15,122 nt of DNA from contig SFPL01000046.1 of the NCBI GenBank assembly GCA_004551905.1, forward strand, positions 1 through 15,122, in the 5' to 3' direction. This stretch comes from Lentisphaeraceae bacterium (lineage in GTDB: Bacteria > Verrucomicrobiota > Kiritimatiellia > RFP12 > UBA1067). The position numbers and the translations under genes are program-made. The notes beneath the pieces were generated by a model. That model did not search any database and had not been told where the DNA came from. It saw only the letters and a program-made list of their open reading frames with translations. Below are positions 13,691 to 15,122 of this stretch, in pieces; position 1 is the stretch's first letter, and each line of letters begins with the position of its first letter.

Positions 13691-14856
13691 TGGCCGTCCT
13701 CCTCCGCCATCAGCGCGAGCACCGCGCCGAGCGCGCCGATGTAGGGTACCGCCTCCGCGCCCTTGGGCGCCTCGCCCTCGATGCCGTCGAACACCTCCGG
13801 CGCCGCGAGCTTCATGTGCGCGCGCTCCTCGGCGATCGACGAGAAGTAGCCTGCCCCGGCGGGAAGCCCGAACACGAAGGCGGCCGGCGACTCAATGCGC
13901 AGCTTGTCCGCGAGGTAGTCGCGCGAGACGGAAAGCTCGTTCACAATCGGCGCGACAATCGGCTCCAGCACCGGCCGCGGGTCGATGAGCGCGTCGTTGA
14001 GCACGCTCTCCACCATGTCGTCGTCGAGCCCCAGCCCCTTCTTGACCGCGCCGTAGATGCCGGCGCGCCCCGGCGCTCCGCGGCAGGTGCGCCAGAGCAC
14101 GAGGTCGCCGCCGCGGTAGCCAGCGATGTTGACCGCATCCTCGCCGACGAAGAGCGCAATCGCGTTGCCGTCTGCGGCGGTGAACGCGCTCTGGCGCAGG
14201 ATCGACGCCGCGATCGCCGAGGCGCGCGGCTGAATGGACGCGGCGGTGGGGCGGCGGCCCTCGGGCAGCAGGCGAGAGAGCCACAGGAGCTGGTATTCGG
14301 GAATCGCCGCCTCCATCACGAAGTCGCCGTCGACCGGCATCTTCTTCATCACGAAGCGGGTGCCGCCGTTGGAGATCGGAATCCCCGGCTCGACCGCGGC
14401 GGCCGGCGCTGCGTTCTGCGCCGGTTCGGCGGCAGGCTTGCTTGCGCGGCGGATGCCGATGCGGCGGGACTTCGCCGCCTCTGCTCCCTGGGCGGCGGAT
14501 TCGTCCTGGCGGTGCGAGCCGGCCGAGAAGTCCGCCTTGAACGCTTCCATCGTGGTCTGGCCCACGAAGAGCGTGGCGGACGAGACGGCGAGCGCAGCGT
14601 GCGGCGACTGGAAGTGCTGCGGCAGCGACCAGGTGCAGCTCTTCGCCGCCTGCTCCCACGACTCCGGCAGCGGCGCGGCGGGCGGCGGCACGAGGCCCGC
14701 GGCGACTACGCGCAGGACGCCTTTCTTCTCCGCGATGCGCACCGCCGGGCAGCCGCCTTCGACGCCGGAGAAGAGGTCGACCCCGACCACATCGGAGAGG
14801 CGGCGACGCCCGCCGCCGATCTCGATGGTCTTGGTCTTGGTAAGCTGAATCTTCAT
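13687..14856 (-). CDS. PilM-like actin-fold cytoplasmic platform protein
   Basis: The 389 residues have the layout of PilM/GspL ASKHA-fold proteins. The first phosphate loop is degenerate, VGVDLFSG (24-31), against the usual GIDIGSSSVK. A second half (231-257, NAIALFVGED...LVLWRT) resembles PilM's DIG...LFSR segment. The end has PYIGALGAVLALM (371-383), like PilM's terminal AFGLALR. Between the halves lies an Ala/Pro/Lys linker (120-158) with no fold signal. PilM binds the cytoplasmic tail of PilN and completes the platform of the pilus. As first gene of the operon it has an extended -10 promoter whose predicted start lies at or a few bases before the ATG, and it has no Shine-Dalgarno. The family assignment rests about equally on sequence and on gene order; nucleotide binding is uncertain. 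Confidence 0.75.
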   Translation of the reverse strand: MKIQLTKTKTIEIGGGRRRLSDVVGVDLFSGVEGGCPAVRIAEKKGVLRVVAAGLVPPPAAPLPESWEQAAKSCTWSLPQHFQSPHAALAVSSATLFVGQTTMEAFKADFSAGSHRQDESAAQGAEAAKSRRIGIRRASKPAAEPAQNAAPAAAVEPGIPISNGGTRFVMKKMPVDGDFVMEAAIPEYQLLWLSRLLPEGRRPTAASIQPRASAIAASILRQSAFTAADGNAIALFVGEDAVNIAGYRGGDLVLWRTCRGAPGRAGIYGAVKKGLGLDDDMVESVLNDALIDPRPVLEPIVAPIVNELSVSRDYLADKLRIESPAAFVFGLPAGAGYFSSIAEERAHMKLAAPEVFDGIEGEAPKGAEAVPYIGALGAVLALMAEEDGQ

Positions 14857-14864
14857 CGGTGAGT

Positions 14865-14893
14865 ATTATAGCAGATTTTGTGCCGTTTGTATC
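14865..14893 (-). promoter_or_regulatory. Extended -10 promoter of the pil-type operon
   Basis: On the minus strand TATAAT occupies 14870-14865 and is preceded by TGC, giving the extended -10 TGCTATAAT. A weak -35, GATACA (14893-14888), stands at 17-bp spacing. Transcription should start between 14860 and 14856, and the pilM ATG is at 14856, so the leader is 0-4 nt. Confidence 0.75.
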
Positions 14894-14924
14894 ACGCGAA
14901 CATGCAATTCTTTTTTGCGGCGTT

Positions 14925-14954
14925 TTGCGCGGAGGGGAAATTTTATGGTATAAT
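14925..14954 (+). promoter_or_regulatory. Upstream rightward promoter (P1), extended -10
   Basis: TGGTATAAT gives a consensus -10 at 14949-14954 with the extended TG. TTGCGC at 14925-14930 is a poor -35 at 18-bp spacing. The predicted start is near 14961, about 140 bp before the next start codon. A 12-codon open frame (ATG 14969, TGA ending 15004) lies just downstream but has no Shine-Dalgarno. Confidence 0.55.
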
Positions 14955-15035
14955 ACAAACCCAAAGCCATGTCCAGGATACTCCCGACTTTGCCAGTTGG
15001 CTGACTGACTAATCTTCAAAATGTTGCGTACCCTA

Positions 15036-15065
15036 TTGACTGAAGTGCACCATCTATGTTATAAT
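15036..15065 (+). promoter_or_regulatory. Downstream rightward promoter (P2), near-consensus
   Basis: TTGACT (15036-15041) and TATAAT (15060-15065) are 18 bp apart, with TG at 15057-15058 completing an extended -10. The predicted start near 15072 gives a leader of about 29 nt before the ATG at 15101. This is the strongest promoter in the window by consensus match. Confidence 0.8.
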
Positions 15066-15100
15066 AATATCGTTATCCCGTTATTTTACCAAAGGTCAAT

Positions 15101-15122
15101 ATGTCGCTACACATCGAAAAAC
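15101..15122 (+). CDS. Start of a rightward gene, cut by the window edge
   Basis: ATG at 15101 opens the frame MSLHIEK and is still open at the window end. AAAGG (15091-15095) lies 5 bp upstream and the strong promoter P2 precedes it. Seven codons are too few to name the product. Several nucleoside phosphorylases begin with a similar short segment, but that resemblance is not evidence enough for a call. Confidence 0.5.

Noticed and set aside
13675..14862. Plus-strand frame of 395 codons and a second minus frame (13892-15019) over pilM
   Set aside because: Both are shadows of the pilM-like gene, which has the operon promoter, the ATGA overlap and PilM-like segments.
14969..15004. 12-codon open frame MSRILPTLPVG
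   Set aside because: It has no Shine-Dalgarno and is too short to support; a leader peptide cannot be excluded.
1..15122. CRISPR array, prophage, toxin-antitoxin pair or insertion-sequence transposase
   Set aside because: No regularly spaced direct repeats, phage structural genes, toxin-like pairs or transposase motifs were found on either strand.

Overview
The window reads as GC-rich chromosomal DNA from an uncultured member of the PVC group, most likely Verrucomicrobiota, Kiritimatiellota or Lentisphaerota. The grounds are a pilM-N-O-P-Q-type operon with the short, divergent proteins typical of that group, a large BspA-type leucine-rich-repeat surface protein, a GTPase with an SLA1-homology-like C-terminus, and several kinds of short dispersed palindromic repeat. 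No single marker proves the phylum, so this placement is inference.

Region 1 (1-745) has no intact gene. It holds a frameshifted four-helix-bundle protein gene on the minus strand, bounded by an imperfect 40-bp inverted repeat (1-40 / 516-555), and four palindromes (102-124, 431-453, 575-635, 649-693). An extended -10 promoter (704-733) ends the region and drives the next one.

Region 2 (746-3895, plus strand) holds tRNA-Ser(CGA), tRNA-Gly(CCC), recN, a divergent dehydroquinate-synthase-fold protein and a small cupin. recN starts 9 bp after the tRNA CCA end with no Shine-Dalgarno. The synthase-like gene overlaps recN by 32 bp, and the cupin has its own strong Shine-Dalgarno.

Region 3 (14856 down to 3921, minus strand) is eight tightly packed genes reading leftwards: pilM-, pilN-, pilO- and pilP-like genes and a PilQ/GspD-type secretin, joined by four successive 4-bp ATGA overlaps. 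After these come a 1269-residue LRR surface protein (18 bp gap), a small unassigned protein (9 bp gap, in frame with the LRR gene) and a membrane-anchored GTPase (8 bp gap). The first five genes form an inner-membrane platform plus outer-membrane channel of type IV pilus or type II secretion kind. The spacing suggests that the LRR protein and the GTPase pair are co-expressed with it. The operon promoter has a consensus extended -10 so close to the pilM ATG that the mRNA is probably leaderless.

Region 4 (14857-15122) is a divergent promoter region with two rightward extended -10 promoters and the first seven codons of a gene that leaves the window.

Most worth following up: the coupling of the LRR adhesin and the GTPase module to the secretin operon; a GTPase linker built from what look like dispersed intergenic repeats; a synthase-fold protein without most of its catalytic residues; and the palindrome-rich pseudogene unit next to the tRNAs.
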